From an uncultured Acidimicrobiales bacterium (GTDB lineage Bacteria; Actinomycetota; Acidimicrobiia; Acidimicrobiales; SZUA-35), in contig CALIFY010000063.1 in assembly GCA_938021675.1 (NCBI GenBank), positions 1-64,000 on the forward strand: DNA of 64,000 bases, written 5' to 3'. Positions 45,912-55,041 of this stretch are shown piece by piece. A program made the position numbers and the translations under genes. Each line of letters starts with the position of its first letter. Position 1 is the first letter of the stretch. The notes beneath the pieces were generated by a model. It searched no databases. It saw nothing but the letters and a program-made list of their open reading frames with translations, and was not told the DNA's origin.

Positions 45912-48233
45912 TCAACCCACGCCGACAGACCTCTGGGACTCAGCTCTGGCCAGAGACGAAAGTGCCGGCACATCCTGTGTTCCTTCCACACCGATTGAGG
46001 GAAGGATCCGATCAAGCCAACCGGGCAACCACCAGTTTCGGGTTCCCAACAGCTGCATCGTCGCCGGCACCAATAGCATGCGCACAATCGTCGCATCTAA
46101 AAATACGGCAACGGAAAGACCGACTCCGAACATCTTGAGGATCCGGTCATCTTCCAAAAGAAACGCTCCGAAGACCACGACCATGATGGCGGCAGCGGCC
46201 GAGATCACCCGAGCGGTTGCCGCCAAGCCGTCGGCGACTGAGTCCCGAGGATCACCGGCGCTGTCGTACTCTTCCTTTATTCGCGAGAGCAGGAACACCT
46301 CGTAGTCCATTGACAACCCGAAGACGATAGCGAACATCATCATCGGCACGAAGGGTTCAATAGGCCCGGCAGAAACGCCAATCAATCCACCCAGCCAGCC
46401 CCACTGAAAGATGACGACGATAACACCGTATGCCGATCCGATCGACAGTAGGTTCATGATGACTGCTTTGAAGGGAACCAAAATCGAACGAAACACCATC
46501 ATCAACAAAATGAAGCTGAGCCCCAGAACTGCGGCAAAGAAACCAACCATCCGGTTGGCCAGATAGTTCGTGAAATCAATATTGGCTGGCACACCACCAG
46601 TTACCTCGGCCGAGAGACTAGACCCAGCGATCGCAGCCGGAATTACGTCGCTACGTAACGTCTGCACCAAGTCCTTGGTGGCATCATCCTGAGGCGCCGT
46701 GGTCGGAGTTACTTGGATCAGTACCGCCTGCGGGTTGGCCGGATCGTTGGGAACGGGGCCAAGTACGAACTGAACCCCTGACGTTTGGGAAATAGCCGTT
46801 GCCAAATCGACAGCTACAGCCAGATCGCTCGGGGAGCCAAGTTCGCCGGCGACGAAGAACGGCCCATTGGCCCCTGGACCGAATCCTTCGGCTAGAAGAT
46901 CGTAAGCTTGGCGGGTACTGGTGGTTTCGGGAAAGTTGCCTTCATCACTGAATCCCATCCGCAGTCCGAGGACCGGAGAAGCCACAACAACCAACAACAG
47001 CAACCCAGCGGATGCGAAGATGAGCGGCCGAGCCTGAATCAATCGACTCCAGCGATACCACACTGTCTGCCGCAGCGGTTTGGATGGCCGGCGATGAATC
47101 TGCCTGTTCAACACCGGCACAAAGAACGAGAGTCCCATACCGACCACCGACAACACCAGTGGCACAAGTGCGCCAGAAAACCCTAGCCCGGCCATGAACA
47201 AACCGAGTGCCAAAAGGCCGGCGGCAACTACGTGACCGACTCTCGTGACCTCAACTCGTTTACCTGCCACTCCTAGAAATGCCGGAAGCAGCGTAACCGA
47301 AGCCAGCATGGTGACCATGACGGTGACCGACGAACCAACTCCGACACCAGTCATGAAATTGACGCCGAGCAGGGTCATACCGAGAAGCGACGTTACTACC
47401 GTTATCCCAGCGAAAAGGACGGCTCGGCCGGCCGTGTCTATTGCGGTCCCAACCGCTTCGAAATTGCTTACCCCGGTCTTCAACTCGTCGCGGTACCTGG
47501 TAACGATGAAGAGCGCATAGTCAATTCCAACCCCCAATCCAATCATGGCCCCAACCTGAATTGAGAAGTCTGGCATATCTACCAGGTGACTCAGAAGAGT
47601 GATCAACCCTGCGCCGACCCCAACGCCGAATACCGCCGTTCCAACCGGAAATGACATGGCGGCAACTGAGCCAAAGGCAAGTATCAACACGATTACCGCG
47701 AAGGCCAAACCGATCAGCTCAGACTCGGGAGGCTCGAACGCAGCCAGAACGTCACCACCAATTTCAACCCTGAGGCCATCGACCTGAGGTCGTGATGCCA
47801 TCAGTTCGGCGCCAATTTCTCCAGCTTGCTGTTGATCCACACCCTCTGCGATCGTCAACAATGCGTAGCCAACCGTGCCATCTGGAGAGATCTGCTGCCG
47901 TCCCTGTTCGCCGTAGGGACTGACAACACTGAAACCATCAATCGCCGCTACCTCGGCAAACATGGCCGACATGGCGTCGACTACTTCGGGGTCATCCGCC
48001 CCCTGTTCAGCCTCGAAGACGATCGTGCCCGATTGTCCGGCCCCGATTCCGTCGAAGTGCTCCTCAAGTATCTCGAAACCATCCGACGTTTCTGAAGCAG
48101 GCACATCAAAAGTAGCGTTGAACGCGGATCCTAGCGCTATGGCCCAACCGACAACGGCGACCATGGAAAGCACCCACAGCAGAATGGACAGCACAGGGTT
48201 ACCGAAAGACCACTGCCCGACTCTCGTTAGCAT
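45912..48233 (-). CDS. MMPL/RND-family lipid exporter
   Basis: The protein has 773 residues; ATG 48233 has AGGAG at proper spacing. It has two similar halves, each with one helix, a large extracytoplasmic loop and a five-helix bundle. The family's proton-relay motifs are present: GLGVGIDYALFIVTRYRDEL in the first half and GLSMDYEVFLLSRIKEEY in the second. MMPL proteins move complex lipids and siderophores across the membrane in mycobacteria and relatives. Its position between an acyl-CoA dehydrogenase and a FAAL-PKS operon on the same strand makes it the likely exporter of the PKS product. Confidence 0.9.
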   Translation of the reverse strand: MLTRVGQWSFGNPVLSILLWVLSMVAVVGWAIALGSAFNATFDVPASETSDGFEILEEHFDGIGAGQSGTIVFEAEQGADDPEVVDAMSAMFAEVAAIDGFSVVSPYGEQGRQQISPDGTVGYALLTIAEGVDQQQAGEIGAELMASRPQVDGLRVEIGGDVLAAFEPPESELIGLAFAVIVLILAFGSVAAMSFPVGTAVFGVGVGAGLITLLSHLVDMPDFSIQVGAMIGLGVGIDYALFIVTRYRDELKTGVSNFEAVGTAIDTAGRAVLFAGITVVTSLLGMTLLGVNFMTGVGVGSSVTVMVTMLASVTLLPAFLGVAGKRVEVTRVGHVVAAGLLALGLFMAGLGFSGALVPLVLSVVGMGLSFFVPVLNRQIHRRPSKPLRQTVWYRWSRLIQARPLIFASAGLLLLVVVASPVLGLRMGFSDEGNFPETTSTRQAYDLLAEGFGPGANGPFFVAGELGSPSDLAVAVDLATAISQTSGVQFVLGPVPNDPANPQAVLIQVTPTTAPQDDATKDLVQTLRSDVIPAAIAGSSLSAEVTGGVPANIDFTNYLANRMVGFFAAVLGLSFILLMMVFRSILVPFKAVIMNLLSIGSAYGVIVVIFQWGWLGGLIGVSAGPIEPFVPMMMFAIVFGLSMDYEVFLLSRIKEEYDSAGDPRDSVADGLAATARVISAAAAIMVVVFGAFLLEDDRILKMFGVGLSVAVFLDATIVRMLLVPATMQLLGTRNWWLPGWLDRILPSIGVEGTQDVPALSSLARAESQRSVGVG

Positions 48234-48337
48234 GACAACTCTCTCCTGGACTCGTAACTGGCGGCGACAACAAGGCGAGTACCCAACCTGGCCATCTGCT
48301 GTTCCCCGTCGCAGAGTCTTGAAACGAGAGCGAACTA

Positions 48338-49606
48338 CTAATTCTTCGGCAGCTCGTTGAATGGCACATCACGCGGCACGCCAGGTTCCTTTGGCAGACC
48401 GAGGACGCGCTCACCAATGATGTTTCTCTGGATCTGATCGCTGCCGCCGTAGATAGACGGGGCACAGGCATGGAGAGCCAGCTCAGCAATACTCGGATCG
48501 GTTTCCGAACTGGCCGGCGCCAACATCCCGTCCGCCCCGATGATGCGGAGGCTGACCGTCCGAAACTGGCGGTGAATCTCGGCGTCATACAGCTTGGCGA
48601 TGTTCGGCTCGCCACCGGTTCGCTGCCGAGGCTCCCGAGCACGTTGCAGGTTGAGGCGGTTCACCCGAAGCATGATGTAGAGCCCGACTACCTCTTGACG
48701 AAGCACCGGGTCGCCGATCCTCCCCAGCCGGCGGGCCAATTCGACATACCGGGAGTAGAGGCTCATCCCTACCCCTGGTGGCCGACCGGTCGATCGGCGC
48801 CCAGAACCAGCCTCTTCGACGATGTCGCCGACCCGACGACCAAATCTGCCAGCCCGCTGACCGGCGGCGGCCAAGATGTTTCCCGCCGACCCGGCACCGA
48901 TACTCGATCGCTCATAGGCCAGAGTGGTGTTAGCAACCCGCCAACCATCACCTCGACCACCGATCATGGCGCCGTGACCCACCGCGGCGCGGTCCATGAA
49001 GACCTCGCTGAAAAACGTTCGTCCCGTCATTTCTCTGAGAGGGCGAACGTCGATGCCGTCCTGGTTCATCGGGATGGCAAAGTATGAAAGTCCTTGATGC
49101 TTTGGAAGATCGGGGTCGGTGCGGGCGATGAGCATGCCAAGGTCGGCGTAGTCACCGCCCGATGTCCAAACCTTTTGGCCGGTGATCGACCATTCGTCGC
49201 CGTCTCGCTCTGCGCTGGCTTGGACCCCGGCTAGGTCCGACCCTGCAGCTGGTTCAGAAAAGAGCTGACACCACGATTCTTGCCCGTTGAGAATCTGGGG
49301 GATGTAGCGCTCGATCTGCGACGGGGTGCCATAGTCGGCGATGGTCGGTGCGGCCAGCATGTAGCCGAGCCCGGGGGCCGGGCCGACGACCTTCCGCTCG
49401 GCAAAGACCCGCATGGCACGAAGCTCCATGCCGTGAGACCAGCCCTTGCCGAAGGCATGCTCCGGCAACGCAGGGTGGGCGTAGCCGGAGTCGGCCAACA
49501 GTTGCCACCACTCCCCCAGCGTGGCGTCCGGATCCCAGTTGTGGTCGATCCACGCCGAAACTTCGGCCTCCACATCGATGCCATCTTTTGATCGACCGTC
49601 CGACAT
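48338..49606 (-). CDS. acyl-CoA dehydrogenase family protein
   Basis: The product has 422 residues from the ATG at 49606; a GTG at 49651 would add 15 residues not typical of the family. It is FAD-dependent acyl-CoA dehydrogenase-like: LFSEPAAGSDLAGVQ and ITGQKVWTSGG in the flavin-binding beta domain, then the C-terminal helical domain with YGGSDQIQRNIIGERVLGLP. It oxidises an acyl-CoA to the enoyl-CoA, or acts on an acyl carrier substrate. The gene lies 104 bp upstream of the MMPL gene and could shape or supply the fatty starter for the PKS. Confidence 0.88.
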   Translation of the reverse strand: MSDGRSKDGIDVEAEVSAWIDHNWDPDATLGEWWQLLADSGYAHPALPEHAFGKGWSHGMELRAMRVFAERKVVGPAPGLGYMLAAPTIADYGTPSQIERYIPQILNGQESWCQLFSEPAAGSDLAGVQASAERDGDEWSITGQKVWTSGGDYADLGMLIARTDPDLPKHQGLSYFAIPMNQDGIDVRPLREMTGRTFFSEVFMDRAAVGHGAMIGGRGDGWRVANTTLAYERSSIGAGSAGNILAAAGQRAGRFGRRVGDIVEEAGSGRRSTGRPPGVGMSLYSRYVELARRLGRIGDPVLRQEVVGLYIMLRVNRLNLQRAREPRQRTGGEPNIAKLYDAEIHRQFRTVSLRIIGADGMLAPASSETDPSIAELALHACAPSIYGGSDQIQRNIIGERVLGLPKEPGVPRDVPFNELPKN

Positions 49607-49664
49607 GAGCCGATCGTAGTATTCGGAGCCAGCCGATCCCGATCCAAGCACCCATCACCGCAAA

Positions 49665-49694
49665 CGATCCGACCGCCCGAAGGCGGCCGGATCG
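49665..49694 (-). terminator. UUCG-capped hairpin after the sigma/anti-sigma operon
   Basis: Arms of 13 bp with one mismatch (49665-49677 and 49682-49694) enclose CGAA, which on the minus strand reads as a very stable TTCG tetraloop, followed by TTTG. It lies about 65 bp past the stop of the anti-sigma gene. Confidence 0.6.
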
Positions 49695-49757
49695 TAGTGG
49701 CGGGTTTCTGTTACCTCAACACCAGCTGAGGGTCATGTCCCGCAACAGCGGTGTCGG

Positions 49758-50792
49758 CTACTCGCCGAGAAGCGACTCGGCGATATCTCCTCCCGGGCCT
49801 GCGATCGGTTGAGCGTCGGCCGGAGCCTCAATGGTCAGGTCGGCACCAAGATCGGAGAACCCGATCGAGAGGTTGAACACCGCCGCCCCTTCCCCATCAC
49901 TCGGCTCATTCAGATCACCAGAGAGCTCGAGTTTCCGGAGCAGCCCGTCAGCGTCGACGAACAGATCGACCTGCACCTCGCCTTCAACATCGACATCGGC
50001 GCCATCAATCGGCAACCAACCCGCCTGTCCAAGCGACTCGTCCTGAAGATCGACGACACTCTGATAGTGGGTGGTCTCGACCCCATCGACGGTCACCGTC
50101 CCGACCTCGGACGCCTCGACCAGTTCCTCAACCCGTTCGAGAACCGAACGAGGATCGATCGCGTCCTGCAACTGTTCACCGAGGAACTCCGGCGCTTCGA
50201 TCGAATACCACTGTGTGCCGTCGCCGATGTAGACGACCCCATCGACCAGTCGACTCTCGCTCACCGGGAGGTCCTCAAAGCCAGCATCGGACGGGGCCTC
50301 ATCAATAGCGATAGTGGCCTCAAAATCTTCACCGGAGAACGCTGCGTCGACCCGACCTGTGAGACTCTGCGACTCTGCCCCATCGGTCCCGTCGGCGTCG
50401 GCCACGATCGTCACCCGTCCCGAGTCGACTTCGGACGTAGCGGCCGCCGCGCTATGAACCGCCGCGAGCGCCGGTTCGGTACTTTGAGGGGCCAACGTCA
50501 GGGCACCGGCGACAAGAAATACGACAGCAGCGGCGCTGGCGATCAGATAGCCGAGCCGACGGCGAGGCTTTCCGGCCTGCCGCTTGGCTTGAGTCACCGC
50601 TGGATGTTCCAGTGGTTCCGATTGGTGGTTGATGGGACTGGTCATCGTTTCCTCGTCATTCATGATGCGCTCGATGAGCTGCTGGGTCGTTGGGTCGCCG
50701 GGCGAGGGAAGCGCCGAGTCGACCACGGGATCGGACTGACGAAGCTGATCCATCAACTCTGCGTCAGACAATGGCATGTGATCTTCGGTCAT
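49758..50792 (-). CDS. membrane-anchored probable anti-sigma factor with extracytoplasmic domain
   Basis: The protein has 344 residues; its ATG overlaps the sigma-factor stop (ATGA). Residues 1-80 are cytoplasmic, with no clear zinc HxxxCxxC motif. One transmembrane helix lies at about 82-102 and is followed by an outside domain of about 240 residues, rich in beta strands (SGRVTIVADADG, RLVDGVVYIGDGTQWYSIEAP, YQSVVDLQDES). The outside domain is reminiscent of LppX/LprG-type lipid-carrier folds, but I cannot confirm this. The position directly behind an ECF sigma gene is the main evidence for an anti-sigma role. Confidence 0.7.
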   Translation of the reverse strand: MTEDHMPLSDAELMDQLRQSDPVVDSALPSPGDPTTQQLIERIMNDEETMTSPINHQSEPLEHPAVTQAKRQAGKPRRRLGYLIASAAAVVFLVAGALTLAPQSTEPALAAVHSAAAATSEVDSGRVTIVADADGTDGAESQSLTGRVDAAFSGEDFEATIAIDEAPSDAGFEDLPVSESRLVDGVVYIGDGTQWYSIEAPEFLGEQLQDAIDPRSVLERVEELVEASEVGTVTVDGVETTHYQSVVDLQDESLGQAGWLPIDGADVDVEGEVQVDLFVDADGLLRKLELSGDLNEPSDGEGAAVFNLSIGFSDLGADLTIEAPADAQPIAGPGGDIAESLLGE

Positions 50793-51427
50793 TTCCGGTC
50801 CTTATTTGCGTCTGGGTTTCGCGTCTGGGTTGTTGTGGAGGAACGGTGCTCCGCCAATTGGGTGCGGAGCCGGCCCCGAGCTCGATGAAGGCGAATCGCC
50901 ACCGCGTTCTCGGAGACGTCGAGGGCGAGAGCGATATCGGCGTGAGCCAAACCCTCCCATGCCGATAACCGCAACACCTCTTGATCGTCGAACGACAACT
51001 CGGCCAACGCCGCTCGCAACTCCGCCCCCGGTCGATCCGAGGGATCGGGAGCCGGGTGGTGGAGCTGCGGTTGCTGACCGATTTCGTCGACCAACCGCAG
51101 TCGACGAGCTGCGGACCGTCGATGATTTCTCACCACGTTGGCTGCAATGCCATAGAGCCAGGGCAACGGGTCGGTGTCGGGTCGTAGGTCGTCGCGGCGA
51201 CGCCATGCCGTCGAGAAGACCTCGGCTACCACATCATCGGCTTCCGACTGTTCGACCACCCGGCGTCGGGCGTAGGCCACCAATGGCCGGTAGGTCACCT
51301 CGAATAGCGAACGGAAGTCGTCATTCGTCGTCGCCACGTCGGTACCAGAAACTCCCTGGTCGGGGGTGGTTTCGTCGGAAACGATATGAAGCGGTGTTGC
51401 TCCCATATCCTGTTCTTGTCCGGTCAT
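50789..51427 (-). CDS. ECF-type RNA polymerase sigma factor
   Basis: The protein has 212 residues, or 205 from a second in-frame ATG. Region 2 is FRSLFEVTYRPLVAYARRRVVEQSEADDVVAEVFSTAWRR, and PLPWLYGIAANVVRNHRR ends it. Region 4 is the helix-turn-helix LSFDDQEVLRLSAWEGLAHADIALALDVSENAVAIRLHRARGRL. There is no SnoaL or other C-terminal extension. It is coupled to the membrane protein that follows, the usual sigma/anti-sigma arrangement for sensing an envelope signal. Its target promoters are unknown; the PKS locus next door is one candidate. Confidence 0.92.
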   Translation of the reverse strand: MTGQEQDMGATPLHIVSDETTPDQGVSGTDVATTNDDFRSLFEVTYRPLVAYARRRVVEQSEADDVVAEVFSTAWRRRDDLRPDTDPLPWLYGIAANVVRNHRRSAARRLRLVDEIGQQPQLHHPAPDPSDRPGAELRAALAELSFDDQEVLRLSAWEGLAHADIALALDVSENAVAIRLHRARGRLRTQLAEHRSSTTTQTRNPDANKDRK

Positions 51428-51566
51428 GGTTCTGACCTTTCAGAGCTGCCAAGAAAAACTAGCTCAGGTCGATCAGAACCACCCGGCCGTTGCCACATCT
51501 CAACGATGGGTCCAAGACAGTGCCCCGATCGATCTCCCTACCTCCCCGGATATTTTGGGGTACGCC

Positions 51567-51992
51567 ATGAACGTCTCACGCGATGAAGCGAGGGAGATCG
51601 CGATAATCGGCATTCTGGCTGCCATCGCCTTCCGGATAGTTGCCGGTCTCGTCCAGCTCATCGAAGAGGCCACCGGCGAGTGGACCTACGGATCACTCGT
51701 CGGACGGCTCGTCGCACCGATCGGTTCCACCATCGGAATACTGGCATTGGCCGCGGTGCTGATCACCGTCCTGTCTCCGAACGGAAGCGTGACCCGCGGC
51801 GTGGCAACCGCCACCCGAGCCACAGCCGGCGTCGTCGCATGGCTCGGGGTGTTGGCATCGGTCTATACGCTCGGCTTCGCTCCAAACGATCTATTGACCC
51901 GTCTGTGGTTCGCATTGATCAATGGCATGACCGCGACCGCCCTCGCAGGCACCGGGTACGTGATCTCCCGCAACTTCGAGAACCGCCGCTAA
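51567..51992 (+). CDS. small membrane protein, hypothetical
   Basis: The product has 141 residues from the ATG at 51567; the ORF is open from 51426, but the earlier part looks non-coding and overlaps the sigma-factor promoter. Four hydrophobic segments are visible: about residues 12-32, 50-69, 85-105 and 115-133. They are joined by short loops, with a short basic tail (RNFENRR). No motif identifies a function. It is divergent from the sigma gene and ends 36 bp before the FetB-like permease gene, so both could share a transcript. Confidence 0.6.
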   Translation: MNVSRDEAREIAIIGILAAIAFRIVAGLVQLIEEATGEWTYGSLVGRLVAPIGSTIGILALAAVLITVLSPNGSVTRGVATATRATAGVVAWLGVLASVYTLGFAPNDLLTRLWFALINGMTATALAGTGYVISRNFENRR

Positions 51993-52028
51993 CCGATACG
52001 ATCGCGCCGCCAACCATGCAAGGCTGGC

Positions 52029-52793
52029 ATGGTGGATCTCGACGTACTACCCCTATTCGGATCGCTGTCGCTGGTGGCGATAGCTGTCGGGTTGAGCTGG
52101 TGGCTTCGGCTTGGACTGACCCGATCGTTGCTGACGGCGGCCACTCGAGCAGCCGGTCAGCTCTTGGCCGTCGGCCTGTTGTTCAACCTGATCCTCAACA
52201 ACGACCAATCGATGGCACTGGCATGGCTTTGGGTGCTGGCGATGTTATTGGTGACCTCGGTGGTAGCCCACCGTCGGGCACCAGCCCTACCAAAGGGCGG
52301 CAGGATCGCCGCCCTGTCAGTCGCTAGCACGGTGGCGATCGGGTTGACAGTGGTTTTCGGGTTCGGGGTACTCGACTACCGACCTATCAATGTCATCGTG
52401 GTTGCTGGAATCACGATCGGTAATGCGCTTCCGTCGCAAGTACTCGGGGCGGGCAAAGTCATGACGGACGCTCGCGATCGACGAGGGGAAATCGAGGCGT
52501 TGCTGTCACTCGGCTTCACCACTGCTCAGGTCGTGAGACTAACCGGGGGCCAGATTGTGCGGATGGCGATGGTGCCGCAAATCGAGCGAACCAACGTGGT
52601 CGGACTCGTTGCCCTCCCCGGAGCGATGACCGGGCTCCTCTTAGCCGGAGCCGACCCAATCGATGCGGTACTGGTCCAACTGGTGGTCATGTACCTCGTA
52701 TTGGGTGCGGTGTCGATCTCGGTGATCGTGACCGTGGTAACCGGGATGAGTCAGCTCTTCACCGTCGACCACCGACTGCGGAACGTGGAATGA
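52029..52793 (+). CDS. FetB/UPF0014-family ABC permease
   Basis: The protein has 254 residues with about seven hydrophobic helices. It shows the UPF0014 pattern: VIVVAGITIGNALPSQVLGAGKVMTDARDRRGEIEALLSLG and, near the C-terminus, VVGLVALPGAMTGLLLAGADPIDAVLVQLVVMYLVLGAV. In E. coli FetB works with the ATPase FetA in iron export. No FetA-like ATPase is adjacent on either side, so the partner is elsewhere or this copy works differently. Confidence 0.83.
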   Translation: MVDLDVLPLFGSLSLVAIAVGLSWWLRLGLTRSLLTAATRAAGQLLAVGLLFNLILNNDQSMALAWLWVLAMLLVTSVVAHRRAPALPKGGRIAALSVASTVAIGLTVVFGFGVLDYRPINVIVVAGITIGNALPSQVLGAGKVMTDARDRRGEIEALLSLGFTTAQVVRLTGGQIVRMAMVPQIERTNVVGLVALPGAMTGLLLAGADPIDAVLVQLVVMYLVLGAVSISVIVTVVTGMSQLFTVDHRLRNVE

Positions 52794-52885
52794 CAACCGC
52801 TCTGTTCGAGTTGGGGGCCAGCCCAGCTTCGGCGCGGATGAAGGTGTTCCCTTGTTCGGAGCCAAACGAAGATCCACCGTGCGTC

Positions 52886-54118
52886 CTACCGTAACGTAAG
52901 GGCGTCAATTACTTCCGGTAGGGCACCGAGCGAGTGGCCGCTGAGTAAGTGATCGAGATGTGGGAGGGCGGCGGCCATTCCGGCCGCCGCCGGCTGGTAG
53001 TCGGCCGCCGCCGCCCTCGGGTTTATCCAGATGACTCGGTACGCCATTCGCTGAAGCCGAGCCATGCGTCGCCCGAGTTCGTCTGGCGGGTCGGTGTCCC
53101 ACCCATCGGATGCGATCAAAACGGTGGCCCCCCGGACGGACTGAGACCAGCGCGGCGTGCCGAGAAGTTCACCAAGACTGAAGGCGATTCGCGTCCCACC
53201 GAAGCGATCCGGTAGTTCATCGGTCAGTCGATCGATGGCCGCAGCTGGGTCGCGGGTCCGTAACGATGGCGTGATCCGACGGAGGGTGGTGGTGAACGCG
53301 AACACCTCCACCTTCGGTGACCGGCCGTCGGGGGCCAGATGTCGGTTGGTCAGGATGGCCCGCATCAAATGCAGGTACACCCGAGCGTAGACCTCCATCG
53401 ATCCGCTGATGTCGGCCACCATGGCTACCGGGCGAAGCTCCCGACGAGGGCGGTGACGGGCGAGTTCCAATGGTTCACCGGTGCGCCGTGCCATGCGAAG
53501 GGTTCGGCGGAGGTCGATCGTACCCCGTCCGGAATACCGCGTTCGGCGGGTCGAACGACGAGGAAGCGAAAGCGCCGAGGTCTCCAACCATCGACCAATC
53601 TTCGACAGGTCCTCGGTCGAGAGTTGATCGAAACTCGTATCGGCGAGATGGACGATCTCGGCGGGGAGCCGCTCGGGAACAACCGATTCGCCCTCGTCCG
53701 GTGTCGGGTCGTCGTCCGGTGCCATCGATGCCGGACGACTGGTCGAGATACGAAGGTCGAGCCCACCGAGACCTTCGACCGGCACCGACCGGCGGGTGAC
53801 CGAGCCGGTGGCTTTGACCGACGGGCGGCCTCGGTCGCGCTCCCACGGAGCGATCGGTAGACCATGGCCACCGAAGGCCGCATCGAACAACGCATCGAAG
53901 AGCGCGAACTGTCGGCGGTCGTTCAGCAACGTCGTTTTCGCCACCCAGTAGAGGGTCGCTCGGTCTCGTGGCGGACAGCGACGCATCGCTTCGGAGAACC
54001 GGTTGGTCGCACTCAGCCCGACCGGCACACCGACCGCCCGGAGCCGGTCGGACAACGCCGCGGCGAATGACGCAAGGTCGACCGATCGGAACAAGGTGAG
54101 ATTCGACGGCTCGTGCAC
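52886..54118 (-). CDS. coxE: CoxE-type VWA-domain protein
   Basis: The protein has 410 residues with a GTG start 14 bp after the MoxR-type gene stops. The N-terminal region is a helical CoxE domain. The C-terminal von Willebrand A domain carries the metal-ion-dependent adhesion site DISGSM, with a later Thr/Asp (VLIASDGWDTDPP). In CO dehydrogenase systems CoxE partners the AAA+ ATPase CoxD to mature the active-site cluster of CoxL, including sulfuration in CoxD studies. It is the last gene of this cox operon. Confidence 0.82.
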   Translation of the reverse strand: MHEPSNLTLFRSVDLASFAAALSDRLRAVGVPVGLSATNRFSEAMRRCPPRDRATLYWVAKTTLLNDRRQFALFDALFDAAFGGHGLPIAPWERDRGRPSVKATGSVTRRSVPVEGLGGLDLRISTSRPASMAPDDDPTPDEGESVVPERLPAEIVHLADTSFDQLSTEDLSKIGRWLETSALSLPRRSTRRTRYSGRGTIDLRRTLRMARRTGEPLELARHRPRRELRPVAMVADISGSMEVYARVYLHLMRAILTNRHLAPDGRSPKVEVFAFTTTLRRITPSLRTRDPAAAIDRLTDELPDRFGGTRIAFSLGELLGTPRWSQSVRGATVLIASDGWDTDPPDELGRRMARLQRMAYRVIWINPRAAAADYQPAAAGMAAALPHLDHLLSGHSLGALPEVIDALTLR

Positions 54119-54132
54119 CGGCCGGTCGATCC

Positions 54133-55041
54133 TTACGCCGATTCGTCGAGCAGCTCGCCGGCCGCCATAGCGTCGCGGACCGCGGCAAGGTCATCCGGCG
54201 TTTTGATTACCGACCCGAGCGTTGCAGCAGCATCGGCCGAGTTGAGCCGGGAAACCCCTAGCGCGTGAAGCGCACCGACCCAGTCGATGGCCTCGGCTAC
54301 ACCCGGGGGTTTGTCAAGGTCGAGCGAACGCGCCCGACCGACGAACGCGGTGGCCGCATCGACCAGTGGCTCGGCCGCATCGACCACACGGCGACGAACG
54401 ATCTGTGCGGTTCGCTCCGGAGAGGGGAAGTCGATCCAGTGATAGAGGCACCGGCGTTTGAGTGCATCGTGGAGTTCGCGGCTGCGGTTCGAGGTTAAGA
54501 TCACCAGCGGCGGGACGGTGGCGGTGAAGGTGCCGAGCTCGGGCACTGTGATCGACGACTCGCCGAGAAACTCGAACAGCATGGCCTCGAACTGCTCATC
54601 GGCCCTATCGACCTCGTCGATCAACAGCACCGCCGCTGCCGGACCTGGATGACGGACCGCCGCCAACAGCGGCCGATCGAGTAAGAACTCCTCGGTGAAC
54701 ACTCGCGTCGTAGCCGAACCCTCGACTGCCGTTGCGTCGTATTCGGCGGAGCGGATCGCCAACAGCTGATGGGCGTAGTTCCATTCGTATATCGCCTCCG
54801 AGGCGCCGATCCCCTCGTAACACTGGAGCCGGAGAAATGGTCCGCCGATGACGTCGGCCAGGGCTTTGGCCGCCTCGGTCTTCCCAACTCCTGGCTCGCC
54901 TTCCAGCAGCAAAGGTTGACGGATCGCCATGGCGATGAACAACGCGGTGGCCAGACCATCATCGGCCAGGTAGTCCACCTCGGCCAGACCAGATATCAAC
55001 CCCTGGCGATCAGCGAACGGTGGCGGGTCGGTGTCTGTCAT
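54133..55041 (-). CDS. coxD: CoxD-like MoxR-family AAA+ ATPase
   Basis: The product has 302 residues from the ATG at 55041, which overlaps the stop of the mobA-like gene (ATGA). The longer ORF to 55245 would add an unconvincing Arg-rich N-terminus. It has Walker A GEPGVGKTEAAKAL, Walker B LLIDEVDRAD, sensor LVILTSNRSRELHDALKRRC and the MoxR feature YEWNYAHQLL. With CoxE it forms the usual MoxR-VWA pair that matures molybdenum hydroxylases. The context with coxMSL makes CoxD a good name. Confidence 0.87.
   Translation of the reverse strand: MTDTDPPPFADRQGLISGLAEVDYLADDGLATALFIAMAIRQPLLLEGEPGVGKTEAAKALADVIGGPFLRLQCYEGIGASEAIYEWNYAHQLLAIRSAEYDATAVEGSATTRVFTEEFLLDRPLLAAVRHPGPAAAVLLIDEVDRADEQFEAMLFEFLGESSITVPELGTFTATVPPLVILTSNRSRELHDALKRRCLYHWIDFPSPERTAQIVRRRVVDAAEPLVDAATAFVGRARSLDLDKPPGVAEAIDWVGALHALGVSRLNSADAAATLGSVIKTPDDLAAVRDAMAAGELLDESA

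Noticed and set aside
49809-50888. 359-codon plus-strand ORF opposite the anti-sigma and sigma genes
   Set aside because: It runs antisense across two coupled recognisable genes and shows no domain or ribosome site.
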